From an uncultured Acetatifactor sp. (GTDB lineage Bacteria > Bacillota > Clostridia > Lachnospirales > Lachnospiraceae), in NCBI GenBank assembly GCA_910585805.1, contig CAJUFB010000014.1, positions 1 to 64,000 of the forward strand: a DNA stretch of 64,000 bases. The letters are read 5' to 3'. The notes beneath the pieces are model-generated. The model was not told where the DNA came from, ran no database searches, and was given only the letters and a program-made list of their open reading frames with translations. Position numbers and translations under genes: made by a program. The number at the start of each line of letters is the position of its first letter. Within the stretch, counting starts at the first letter, position 1. Positions 38,501 to 45,937 of the stretch are shown here, piece by piece.

Positions 38501-39104
38501 ATGGCAAAGTGAAAAACAACAAAGCACAGAACGGCAGAGTGCAAAACAGCAAAGCGCAGAACGGCAAAATTTAGAACAGCAAAAGGTAAAACAGCCGTAC
38601 ACAAAACAAGCATGCGCTAAACAGCAATATACAAAGCAACAAATAGCCGCTGCGTCATCAGGGAATCAATCAACTGCTCATGGAATGAGAAGGGATGATT
38701 CCGCGGAAATTATTCTGGCGAATATACGGCCGGTAATGTACGGAAGTTACGAATTGAACAACCTGATATTTACAGTCGTAAAAGCGCTTCAGAATATAAG
38801 CAGGGTGAGGTATTTTGGCGTGACGGTGCTTGCGGAGGTTCTGAAGGGAACTGAAAGCAGGAAAATATTCGAAAATAAACTGGATAAACTGCCGGAATTC
38901 GGGGCCTTGCAGGACATGCCATATGATACAATAAAATCGATTATTGAATGGATGATTACAGAACACTTGATATTGAAGACGAAGGAAAGATATCCGGTAT
39001 TGCATTCGACATATGAAGGGCTTCATTATTCGGAAGTGATGAAGGAGGGGAAGCTTAAGAGGCTGAAAGATTATTTGGAGAAAGATGAGAAGTATCAAAA
39101 ATAA
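35565..39104 (+). CDS. UvrD/Rep-like SF1 helicase with nuclease-like insert, zinc fingers and RQC-like end
   Basis: A 1179-residue multidomain protein. Residues about 165-180 hold Walker A (AGAGAGKTT), about 562-570 the DEYQD Walker B, and later QSIYAFSGSD, TAHSSKGLGYDD and the VAMTRTK motif VI. Between them, at about 355-440, lies an inserted segment with YTPDF...AYIEHFG, spaced like the Asp and Glu of a PD-(D/E)XK nuclease fold. Residues about 855-945 carry topoisomerase-type Cys clusters (CPLC ... C, CDKC ... C). A Gln/Ser-rich tract follows (about 966-1030), and the last 130 residues resemble a RecQ C-terminal (RQC) domain. It probably unwinds and may cut DNA in repair or phage defence; that role is inferred from architecture and neighbours. 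Confidence 0.8.
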   Translation: MKGTRIMGIFDRIFGHKKAHTNAAKKPFIESGQASVPRNENVTKLFDLKNFIESLMNTERYIAKSEYLEKMKQFRPVIDFFSVLESSGTLAQFCQMNGISMPEIQDTTTVFTDIEKLIDQHNEEFVSKTMVSEKGYLDNILKAVDPAISLDEDQRRVVLTDEDYCLVIAGAGAGKTTTVAAKVKYLVDRRGIKPSQILVVSFTNKAVNELKEKIRGALGIECPIATFHSTGNAVIHVNAPEEKLNIVDNSRLYFVLRDYFRGSIMQNESVVNKLIMFFASYFDAPYEGDDFNAFFNNIAKANFSTMRSDLEDFKCKVIDARTKKSVTIQNEVLRSHQEVEIANFLYLNNIDYDYEPIYQYNITHARKPYTPDFIIHQDSRSAYIEHFGISESGENDRYSPEELDRYKEAVNNKVRLHRQHGTTLIYTFSSYKDRKPLLAHLRNELEAKGFVLRPRSNKEVMEMLVAGEENRYVRKLINLICRFISNFKVNGYTEDEFNRMYHSTQNVRSRLFLDICNDCYLEYERWLKENKAVDFEDMINESARILKEVKEMKQKLDFKYIIVDEYQDISRQRFDLTKALSEVTDAKIIAVGDDWQSIYAFSGSDITLFTKFAEKMGYAKMLKIVRTYRNSQDVIDIAGNFIQRNSEQIPKQLISPKRIEDPVLIYTYDSTYKARDGNRRSGANYALASAVETALGQLLEYKKKENKEPGPILLLGRFGFDGDHLERSGLFEYINRGNKIKSVNYPKLDITFMTAHSSKGLGYDDVIIVNGKNETYGFPSKIEDDPVLAFVIKGDRSINYAEERRLFYVAMTRTKNRVFFIAPEQNPSEFLLELKRDYKNVILHGDWNEEEAADRHKRACPLCGYPMQFKYKKAYGLRLYICTNEPEICSFMTNDLRGGKMSIQKCDKCRDGYLVVKQSRDSGFLLGCTNYKPNGTGCNKVINKKAFYDQMGYEMEESEAMHAEKPAKVWQSAEQQSAGWQSEKQQSTERQSAKQQSAERQNLEQQKVKQPYTKQACAKQQYTKQQIAAASSGNQSTAHGMRRDDSAEIILANIRPVMYGSYELNNLIFTVVKALQNISRVRYFGVTVLAEVLKGTESRKIFENKLDKLPEFGALQDMPYDTIKSIIEWMITEHLILKTKERYPVLHSTYEGLHYSEVMKEGKLKRLKDYLEKDEKYQK

Positions 39105-39229
39105 AATATTTACTATCTCTTGTCAGATTTATTGCAGGACTTACTCATTTTACCACATTTCCGCCATCTTGGAAAGATAATTTTGACGGCATTTCTTCCA
39201 ATTATATTTTAATCTCTCCGGGTCTAATT

Positions 39230-39250
39230 CCCCGCAGCTCTGCTGCGGGG
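39230..39250 (+). terminator. Very stable hairpin after the helicase gene
   Basis: CCCCGCAGC pairs perfectly with GCTGCGGGG across a 3-nt loop, followed by a T-poor tail (TCGTTCATTTGG). It could be a factor-independent terminator with a weak tail or a REP-like hairpin. Confidence 0.6.
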
Positions 39251-39301
39251 TCGTTCATTTGGTTTCTCGATTATATTTTCAAGTTTTCTAGAGAATTCTA
39301 C

Positions 39302-39356
39302 TTGCAGAAGCAGAAGAGGTGTGGTACAATTTTTACGATTTATACTATGTAAAAAT
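39302..39356 (+). promoter_or_regulatory. Extended -10 promoter and start-site inverted repeat for the PP-loop operon
   Basis: TTGCAG (39302-39307), 17-bp spacer, then TGGTACAAT with TACAAT at 39325-39330. An inverted repeat ATTTTTAC (39329-39336) / GTAAAAAT (39349-39356) covers the start site and looks like an operator. The first gene starts at 39382 with GAGGAA upstream. Confidence 0.65.
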
Positions 39357-39381
39357 CATATTATAAGAAGAGGAATTTCAC

Positions 39382-40122
39382 ATGGAAAAAAAGTCTGTAA
39401 TACTGATGCTTTCTGGAGGAAGAGATTCTTTTCTGTCTGCCTGTCATCTTTTGGAAAATCCTGATAATTATTTGGTTAAGATGGTAACATTTGATAACGG
39501 CTGTTCCTATCAGTCCGGTAACGCCGGTAAAGTGGCAGATCGCATTATCAGCAAATACGGAAAAGACAGGGCAGAATATTTGGGGGTATATAAAATAAGC
39601 GGTATAGTAAGGGAATTCTTTTTTCCTTATTTTAATATGAAACCCTCAGAACAGGCAGAAAGGTTTCAGGGGATGACCCCGTCCCAGTTTCATTGTCTTG
39701 TTTGCAGGACAGGAATGTATATTTGCTCCATCTGGTTGGCACAACGGGAAAAGGCGCATATTATTGCTGAAGGAGGAAGGAAAGAACAACAATTTGTCAT
39801 TGAACTGCCGGGAATGGCACAGGATAGATATAAAAGTCTGGTGGAACGGGCAGGATTTACATTAGAGCTTCCTGTGTATTTCATGGACAATGATTGGGAA
39901 AGAGATAATGAATTGCTTCGCCGGCATTATCTATGTAAAACATATGAGCCTAAATGTTTGATTGGTGTGCCTGTGAACGGAAGCATTGATCAAAGTGTAA
40001 TTGATGGTGTGCATGCTTATTACGATGAGATAATACTTCCGCAGATAGAAAAGCTGCGTTTTTTAGATAAGGAAGCATACAGGAACTGGTTGGGGACAGA
40101 ATATGATGAATTGGAGCCATAG
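39382..40122 (+). CDS. PP-loop ATP pyrophosphatase-type protein
   Basis: A 246-residue protein of the adenine nucleotide alpha-hydrolase superfamily. The PP-loop SGGRDS is at residues 11-16, after a hydrophobic strand. A CxxC pair (Cys105, Cys108) lies in FHCLVCRTGMYIC, and an AEGGRKEQQ segment near residue 130 resembles the substrate-binding loop of tRNA-thiolating and QueC-like enzymes. Such enzymes adenylate a substrate for sulfur or nitrogen insertion. No exact subfamily is recognised. It overlaps the next gene by 20 bp, so the two proteins are probably made together. Confidence 0.7.
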   Translation: MEKKSVILMLSGGRDSFLSACHLLENPDNYLVKMVTFDNGCSYQSGNAGKVADRIISKYGKDRAEYLGVYKISGIVREFFFPYFNMKPSEQAERFQGMTPSQFHCLVCRTGMYICSIWLAQREKAHIIAEGGRKEQQFVIELPGMAQDRYKSLVERAGFTLELPVYFMDNDWERDNELLRRHYLCKTYEPKCLIGVPVNGSIDQSVIDGVHAYYDEIILPQIEKLRFLDKEAYRNWLGTEYDELEP

Positions 40123-40621
40123 ACAGATTGTCTTCGTGCCTGGCTGTATGCTGTGTCCGGCTTTTCAGGCAGTGCATGCAGAGAAAAACATGTTGTGGCA
40201 GCAACAGATAATTACATATCTGGTATCCAGGCATATCGGAATCATTCAAATGCCTTGTCCTGAGGCGTCATTCCAGAGTTATGAAAAAGGCAAGACAAGA
40301 GGAGCCCATGGCGTGGGTTATTATGAGAAGCTGCCCGGTTTTTGTGAGCATTGCGCTGCATTAGGAAAGAATGTTGTTGGGCAGGTAATGGAATTGACGC
40401 AAGCCGGCTATACGGTTGTAGCCGTTATCGGAATAGAACACTCGCCAACCTGCGCTGCCAGCTATATGTACACCAATCATGGTATGGAAAAGCGAAAAGG
40501 TATATACATGTCGGTAATCCATGAAGGATTCAGGCAGAATGAGTTGGACATTCCTGTCATGGGAATTAACAGGCGATTTCCGGGAAAATTTGTACGAGAT
40601 ATAAGTCGATTATGTGAATAA
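40103..40621 (+). CDS. DUF523/TudS-like cysteine-rich protein
   Basis: A 172-residue protein with Cys15-x2-Cys18, the CPE motif (Cys52-Pro-Glu54), Cys81-x2-Cys84 and SPTC (Ser114 to Cys117) after a Gly-Ile-Glu-His strand. The CPE and SPxC motifs match DUF523 proteins, including a thiouracil desulfidase with an iron-sulfur cluster. The overall match is distant, so a redox or desulfurating role is inferred. The ATG pair at 40103/40106 lies inside the end of the PP-loop gene. The membrane-protein gene follows after 12 bp with RBS AAAGGGGAAAG. Confidence 0.55.
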   Translation: MMNWSHRQIVFVPGCMLCPAFQAVHAEKNMLWQQQIITYLVSRHIGIIQMPCPEASFQSYEKGKTRGAHGVGYYEKLPGFCEHCAALGKNVVGQVMELTQAGYTVVAVIGIEHSPTCAASYMYTNHGMEKRKGIYMSVIHEGFRQNELDIPVMGINRRFPGKFVRDISRLCE

Positions 40622-40633
40622 AAGGGGAAAGTT

Positions 40634-42067
40634 ATGATACACATAAGATTGAAAATATCTAATGTAAATGATGTAGAATATGAAAAGATTGTTTTGCGTA
40701 AATTTTTTAATATGGTGTTCTTTTCCGAAGACGGAAAGAAATTGATAATTTATACGGCAACGGTTTTTGGCGGAATGCATGAGGGAAGGGAGGTAAAGGA
40801 CAGGAAATTTGTTCCCACATATCGTGCAGGATCAGAATGCATTCTTAACTTTCAGTATGCAATAGAAGGAGAGCAGTTTTCTGTAAAGTTTGAAGATTTG
40901 ACAAAAAGCTTCTGCGAACAGACAGAATATGTCGGGAAAGTCTGGGGTACATGTGAAAAAATCAATAATCAGACAGATTTGCAGAAGAAGCTGAAGCTAT
41001 TGTATCCTGATATTAAGGCTCCTAATATCAGCATGACTGCAGGATCAAGTTATTATGTGAAGGAACAGGGAAAAACGGAATCACATGAGTTTGTTGCAAC
41101 ACATGGGAAGTTCAATATAGATGAAAAAGAGAACAAAAACAGCTATACCCTGATGTCATATGCTGATGGACATAATGGGCTTGAATACATGAACTGGATA
41201 AAAAGTGAGATTTCTTTATCGAAAAGCATATTTAATAAATGCTTTAAATTTGAAATTGTCTTGAGCCATAGTGAAAAGGGAGTGTACTATACACCGGATT
41301 TTACATGGTATTTTGCGCCTCCAAACGGCTATCGTGTTGATAAGGAGAGCGCTGAAGTTGATATAGGGGATTTAAAGGGTTTCCGGAACTATGTGCAGTC
41401 TGCAGCAGACGGTACTACAGTATATTTTCGGGAATGGGAGATCACGGAATTAATAGAGGAACGGAAAAAGGTGCGTGTAGATCTTAAGGAGTATACAACG
41501 GCTCCGGAGCCACGTATGTTATCTGATAAAGAAAGTATTACTGCAAAGATAACTGTAAATAATCCAGACCAAGGTGCAAATAAACAGTTTTTTGTGGGCT
41601 TGTTAGTCGCATTTTTGCTGGCCTTTTGCGCTGACAAGACACGGATGAACGATTTTTATGCCTGTTTACATCAAAACTGTGACTGTGTGCAGGCAGAAGG
41701 AATAAATGCATGTCATTGTCAGAATTTCTGTAATTTATTCAGCTTATTTTTTCCTGTAGTAGTCTTGCTTGCATATGTTTCCTGGGTTTTTAAACTAAAG
41801 CCATGCGTACCGGTTAAGAAGCACAAGGCTAATTACTTGTGGTATGGTATTAAGATGGCAGGAATTTTCCTGACAATTCTGTTGCTCATATATGCTTTTG
41901 GATTGTGGATGGTGGCGGAGCCGGTATTCATGAGGAAACTGATTCCTACATGCACGATGAATTGGTGGATTATTGCTGTTCTGGCTGTATTCAGTTTAGT
42001 TTGCAATTCGGCATATATTATATTTTGCACAAAATTTCGAAAAAAGAAGTTTTTCGACAATCTTTGA
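40634..42067 (+). CDS. Unknown membrane protein with Cys-rich loop
   Basis: A 477-residue protein not recognised as any family. Residues about 1-320 are soluble and beta-rich. Four hydrophobic segments follow at about 325-342, 370-390, 405-428 and 442-463. The loop between the first and second contains seven cysteines in a short stretch (CLHQNCDC, then CHCQNFC), which could bind metal or an iron-sulfur cluster. It is the third gene of the PP-loop operon. The low GC of this region suggests transfer. Confidence 0.7.
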   Translation: MIHIRLKISNVNDVEYEKIVLRKFFNMVFFSEDGKKLIIYTATVFGGMHEGREVKDRKFVPTYRAGSECILNFQYAIEGEQFSVKFEDLTKSFCEQTEYVGKVWGTCEKINNQTDLQKKLKLLYPDIKAPNISMTAGSSYYVKEQGKTESHEFVATHGKFNIDEKENKNSYTLMSYADGHNGLEYMNWIKSEISLSKSIFNKCFKFEIVLSHSEKGVYYTPDFTWYFAPPNGYRVDKESAEVDIGDLKGFRNYVQSAADGTTVYFREWEITELIEERKKVRVDLKEYTTAPEPRMLSDKESITAKITVNNPDQGANKQFFVGLLVAFLLAFCADKTRMNDFYACLHQNCDCVQAEGINACHCQNFCNLFSLFFPVVVLLAYVSWVFKLKPCVPVKKHKANYLWYGIKMAGIFLTILLLIYAFGLWMVAEPVFMRKLIPTCTMNWWIIAVLAVFSLVCNSAYIIFCTKFRKKKFFDNL

Positions 42068-42243
42068 AAGCTATACATTTTTATTGTAATCTTTCCATGT
42101 ATTTCTTCCAGAACCATGTTACCCTGATTATCTATGACATTGCCATAACAAGGTACAATGCGCCTGTATTCAAAGAATAGAACATGCGGCATCTTAACCG
42201 GCAGAATATATACAGAACAGAGAAATGATGCAGGAGGAATTTC

Positions 42244-43479
42244 ATGACACAGAGTATAATCGAAACGACAGTAGAAACAGCAGTGGAAGAAGTGGTTGAG
42301 GCAGTGGAAGTAGCAGAAACAGTGGAAGAGGCGGAAGTGGTGAAAGAAGTGGAAACGGTGGAAGAAGTAGAAAGAGTGGAAGCGACGGAAACGGTGGAAG
42401 AAGTAGAAACAGTGGAGGCAGCGGAAACAGTGGAAGCGACGGAAACGGTGGAAACAGTAGAAACAGCGAAAACGGTAGAGGAACTGGAAACCGCAGTAGC
42501 GGAATCAGTAGAAGCAATGGTGGTAACAGAAGAAACAGCAGACAGAGAATCAACAAAGCCTGAAAATTTCCCGATATACCGCAAAGCATATCTGATAGAC
42601 AGCGAGAACATCAGCGACGAATGGGTAGACATTTTAGACACAATGGAAACGCAGGATGTCATTTTCGTATTTTACACAGGCAAAAGCACCCACATAAACT
42701 GCGCGCGCGCGCATAAACTGATGCGGAATGGGATTGGCAGGGTGCAGTGGATTAAATGCTTTGAGGGAAATAATGCCCTGGACTTTCAGCTTGTCACTGA
42801 GCTCGGAGCAATGATAGGGCTGGGGAAGGCAGCGGAATATATTATCGTCTCCAAAGATAACGGCTACAACCCTGTAGTCAGGTATTGGAACGGCAGGGGG
42901 ATTGCAGTATCCAAGAAGGCAACAAGGGCGGATAAGAAACAGGAGGAGCCCGTGGAAGCAATTACCAAAGCAGCCGTACAAAAAGCGTCTCAGGAAAAAT
43001 CCGAAAAAGTGTCTTTGGAAAGAGCGGAAATGCCGCTCCCGGAAAAGGGAGAAAAAGTGCATTTTGTAGACTCGGCGAAGGCTGCATTCAGCGTGGGGTT
43101 CCTGGGTGAAGTGCTGAAATCAGTGGACATCATGGACAGTACCCTGCTGTATGCCGTGCTGACAGCATTTGAAGGACAGGCAGCAGGAGCGGAGGACTAT
43201 CGACAACTCAGGGATCTGTCCGGGGAAGAAAAAGCGGCGCTGCGAGGATTGCGGCTGCAGGACAAGCATGAGAGGGGTGTGAATTATGTCAGGCTCATTG
43301 TGCGCAGGAATAACCGGGCTGCAGACGATGTGGAGAAGCTGTATGAGACAATCCTGAGAAGTTCCAAGAAGAACAAGGATAAATACCGGAAAGCGCTTGT
43401 GGAAAAGTTTGGGAAAGAGTCCGGGGAGAACTATTACAGTATGACAAAGAGCCATTACAATTATGTGAAAAAGGTATAG
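42244..43479 (+). CDS. NYN/PIN-like ribonuclease-domain protein with Val/Glu repeat tail
   Basis: A 411-residue protein. The first about 95 residues are a degenerate repeat of short units such as VEEVETVEATETVE, acidic and probably extended or coiled. Residues about 110-230 are a NYN/PIN-like domain (AYLIDSENISDEW with the first metal-binding Asp, IFVFYTGKST, NALDFQLVTELG, IIVSKDNGYNPV). A charged linker and a C-terminal helical domain of about 110 residues follow. It likely cleaves RNA, with metal-ion chemistry. RBS GCAGGAGG is 6-7 bp before ATG. It lies near the helicase and PP-loop operon. Confidence 0.75.
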   Translation: MTQSIIETTVETAVEEVVEAVEVAETVEEAEVVKEVETVEEVERVEATETVEEVETVEAAETVEATETVETVETAKTVEELETAVAESVEAMVVTEETADRESTKPENFPIYRKAYLIDSENISDEWVDILDTMETQDVIFVFYTGKSTHINCARAHKLMRNGIGRVQWIKCFEGNNALDFQLVTELGAMIGLGKAAEYIIVSKDNGYNPVVRYWNGRGIAVSKKATRADKKQEEPVEAITKAAVQKASQEKSEKVSLERAEMPLPEKGEKVHFVDSAKAAFSVGFLGEVLKSVDIMDSTLLYAVLTAFEGQAAGAEDYRQLRDLSGEEKAALRGLRLQDKHERGVNYVRLIVRRNNRAADDVEKLYETILRSSKKNKDKYRKALVEKFGKESGENYYSMTKSHYNYVKKV

Positions 43480-43518
43480 GGGCTGAAAGAAATATTATAG
43501 TTATACTGCACATTACCA

Positions 43519-43600
43519 ACGAGGGGCTTCACTATAAGGACCATATGATACCTAAAAATATGAAGAGCCTTGCGGACAGGCTGAATGGGAAGGTTTGAAG
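43519..43600 (+). other. Short open reading remnant
   Basis: A stretch reading LHITNEGLHYKDHMIPKNMK and then SLADRLNGKV before a stop has natural-looking composition but no start codon or RBS. It may be the end of a lost gene. Confidence is low because of the short length. Confidence 0.25.
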
Positions 43601-43644
43601 ATAATCCGACAGCTGTAAGGAAAGAGCTTTGGAAAAGAAATTTC

Positions 43645-43673
43645 TTGACAGCGAAAAATTAGTGTGCTATTTT
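43645..43673 (+). promoter_or_regulatory. Strong promoter of the ABC exporter leader
   Basis: TTGACA at 43645-43650, 17-bp spacer, TATTTT at 43668-43673 with an extended TG (TGCTATTTT). Transcription would begin near 43680, giving a leader of about 305 nt before the first ABC gene. Confidence 0.75.
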
Positions 43674-43679
43674 TGAGTT

Positions 43680-43984
43680 AACATAAAAAGAGAGGTACAG
43701 GTCATGTTAATTTTTGCATGTGGAAGAATGCGCTAATAAAAGTACACAATAAAGCGGTATACAGTGAGGAGTATACGTTTTTTTGTTGTACAATTTTTTA
43801 TGTGTCAGGATACTTTGTGTCCTTCATTCTCCCGCATGGAACGCATGATGATACCTTTTTTTATGTGAGGATTTCCTCATAATAACGAAAGGTGTTTTAT
43901 TGCTGCGGGTTTTTACCGCAGCTTTTTTGAACCACAGACTTAATAAAAAATAGAAACCTTTTAAAGAAGTGTGAGGATATTTCG
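43680..43984 (+). promoter_or_regulatory. Long leader with a 10-codon ORF, hairpins and terminator (attenuator candidate)
   Basis: GAGAGG precedes ATG 43704, which encodes MLIFACGRMR and a stop. Downstream are a hairpin with GTATAC arms followed by seven T's (43755-43789) and a palindrome TTATGTGAGGA/TCCTCATAA (43861-43882). A strong terminator at 43902-43928 follows, then the exporter gene. This order resembles leaders in which ribosome stalling by an antibiotic prevents termination, as at bmrCD; the mechanism is inferred. Confidence 0.55.
43902..43928 (+). terminator. Terminator inside the exporter leader
   Basis: GCTGCGG pairs with CCGCAGC across a 7-nt loop and is followed by six T's. 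It stands 57 bp before the ABC gene and would stop transcription unless read through. Confidence 0.85.
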
Positions 43985-45937
43985 ATGAAAAAGAATATAA
44001 AATCTATTACGGATAATTTCCTTTATCTGTTTCATGAGCTGTATTTATTCAGGAGGAGCAGTGTTATACTTCCCTTTCTGGAAAGCGCTTCCTGGATATT
44101 TCTGTCGTTGATCACCATTTGGATTCCCAAGATGATTTTAGATCTTATTGAGAACGGGGCGGATTTGAATGAATTGTTTTTGCGGATCGCTGTAACCGGC
44201 GCTGTATTATTAATTGTATCCGCGATTCGGGCAATTGTGTGTAACGGCATTGAAAGCTGCTCCCAGGTCTTTCTTTTTACCAGGCTGAAAGCAAAGTGGG
44301 AAGAAAAAATGATGGATCTTGATTATGAGCTTTTTACTTCCCGGTCGGGAAAAATCAGCGCGGAAAAGGCGAGAAATGCCATCAGCAGCCCAAATGCTGG
44401 CGTTGTCACTTATATGAGGAAGGCGACGGACCTGTTGGAATGCCTGGGAGGTTTTTTGGCTTTCAGCACCATTATCAGTATGCTTCACCCATTGATCCTC
44501 ATTTTATTATTTCTCATGTTCGGTATAGAATTGCGGTATGGATCCCGTTCGGAAATGCGCAAACACCTGCTGCAGGAGGAAAGGGCGCAGGCAAACCGGA
44601 AGCTGAATTATATTGCCTATAATACAAGGGGAATCAGAGAAGGAAAAGACATCCGCATTTATTCCATGGTACCCTGGCTTCGCGAGATTGCGAATCTGGC
44701 CGTAACCGACAAAGATAAGGTGGAGGAAAGAGCAGCCCGTTATGATCTGGGAAAGATGCTGCTGAACGGGACCCTTATTTTTCTGCGAAACGGTTGTGCA
44801 TACGCTTATTTAGTCTGTCAATACTTTTACGGCAGCATGACCATTGGTGATTTTACCCTATATTTCTCCGCGATCACCAGTCTGGGGACCTTTCTGGGCA
44901 AGTTGAGCCAGGGGTATTCGGACTTTATGGAAGCCGATCATTATGTAACGGATTTCCGACAATTCATGAATTTAAACTGCACGTCAAATTGCTTTGGGGT
45001 CATGTCATATGACAAAAGGCCTCCGGCCATATTCCCAGCCAGGAAAGAACGGGAAAAGATGACGAATTTACGTATAAATTCAGATAAAAATACGAATAAA
45101 CCAGGCGTGGCCATGCTGAAAAAACCGGTTTCCTTTACCTGGGAAAAGGTATCTTTTTCCTATTGGCAGGAGGATGGGGAAGGACGTAAGACAGAAATTC
45201 CGGTCTTAAAGAACATAAATCTCACCGTAAAAGCCGGAGAAAAACTGGCGATTGTAGGAGAAAACGGAGCGGGAAAAACCACCTTTGTAAAACTCCTGTG
45301 CGGCTTACTCCGCCCACAGGAAGGGCGTATATTCGTGAACGATACAGAGCTGACAGATTTTGAACAGGAGGATTATCGGAGTCTGTTTTCTGCGGTTTTT
45401 CAGAAATCCGGCCTTTTACCGGTCAGCATTCGTGACAATATTGCTTTGAACATATGGGAGGAGGATGGGCCGGATGAACAGGAAGTATTGAAAGCGGTCT
45501 GGCGATGCATTCGGCTGGCAAATTTGGAAGAGAAGGTCCGTTCCCTGCCGGAGGGCCTGGACACGCATCTGGTAAAACGAATCGCGGAACACGGAACGGA
45601 GCTTTCTGGCGGTGAACTCCAGCGATTGCTCCTGGCAAGAGCCTTGTATAAGGACGCGCCCGTGCTGATACTGGACGAACCGACGGCTGCTTTGGACCCC
45701 ATTGCGGAAAATGAGATCTACCAGGCCTACCATAAGCTGACAGAAGGAAAAACCTCTGTTTTTATATCGCACCGACTGGCTTCTACCAGATTTTGCGACC
45801 TTATTCTGGTTATGGAAAACGGAGAAATCGTGGAAAGCGGAACCCACGATGAGTTAATGGCGCGAAGGGGCAGATATGCCGAAATGTTTGAGGTGCAGAG
45901 CAGATACTATAGAGAACAGGAGGTAAGTATCGGATGA
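43985..45937 (+). CDS. ABC exporter half-transporter, first subunit
   Basis: A 650-residue fused membrane/ATPase half-transporter. About six spans occupy residues 20-320. An unusual polar insert (about 330-385) precedes the nucleotide-binding domain. This has Walker A GENGAGKTT, signature LSGGELQRLLLARAL, Walker B VLILDEPTAALDP, and FISHRL for the switch His. It overlaps the next ABC gene by 4 bp, so the two likely form a heterodimeric multidrug or peptide exporter like BmrCD. No precursor peptide gene is seen nearby. Confidence 0.88.
   Translation: MKKNIKSITDNFLYLFHELYLFRRSSVILPFLESASWIFLSLITIWIPKMILDLIENGADLNELFLRIAVTGAVLLIVSAIRAIVCNGIESCSQVFLFTRLKAKWEEKMMDLDYELFTSRSGKISAEKARNAISSPNAGVVTYMRKATDLLECLGGFLAFSTIISMLHPLILILLFLMFGIELRYGSRSEMRKHLLQEERAQANRKLNYIAYNTRGIREGKDIRIYSMVPWLREIANLAVTDKDKVEERAARYDLGKMLLNGTLIFLRNGCAYAYLVCQYFYGSMTIGDFTLYFSAITSLGTFLGKLSQGYSDFMEADHYVTDFRQFMNLNCTSNCFGVMSYDKRPPAIFPARKEREKMTNLRINSDKNTNKPGVAMLKKPVSFTWEKVSFSYWQEDGEGRKTEIPVLKNINLTVKAGEKLAIVGENGAGKTTFVKLLCGLLRPQEGRIFVNDTELTDFEQEDYRSLFSAVFQKSGLLPVSIRDNIALNIWEEDGPDEQEVLKAVWRCIRLANLEEKVRSLPEGLDTHLVKRIAEHGTELSGGELQRLLLARALYKDAPVLILDEPTAALDPIAENEIYQAYHKLTEGKTSVFISHRLASTRFCDLILVMENGEIVESGTHDELMARRGRYAEMFEVQSRYYREQEVSIG

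Noticed and set aside
39230..39250. tRNA or structured gene
   Set aside because: Only a single GC-rich hairpin; no cloverleaf or other arms.
43836..43868. Second leader peptide (MERMMIPFFM) in the exporter leader
   Set aside because: No ribosome site precedes its ATG; the ORF at 43704 is better supported.
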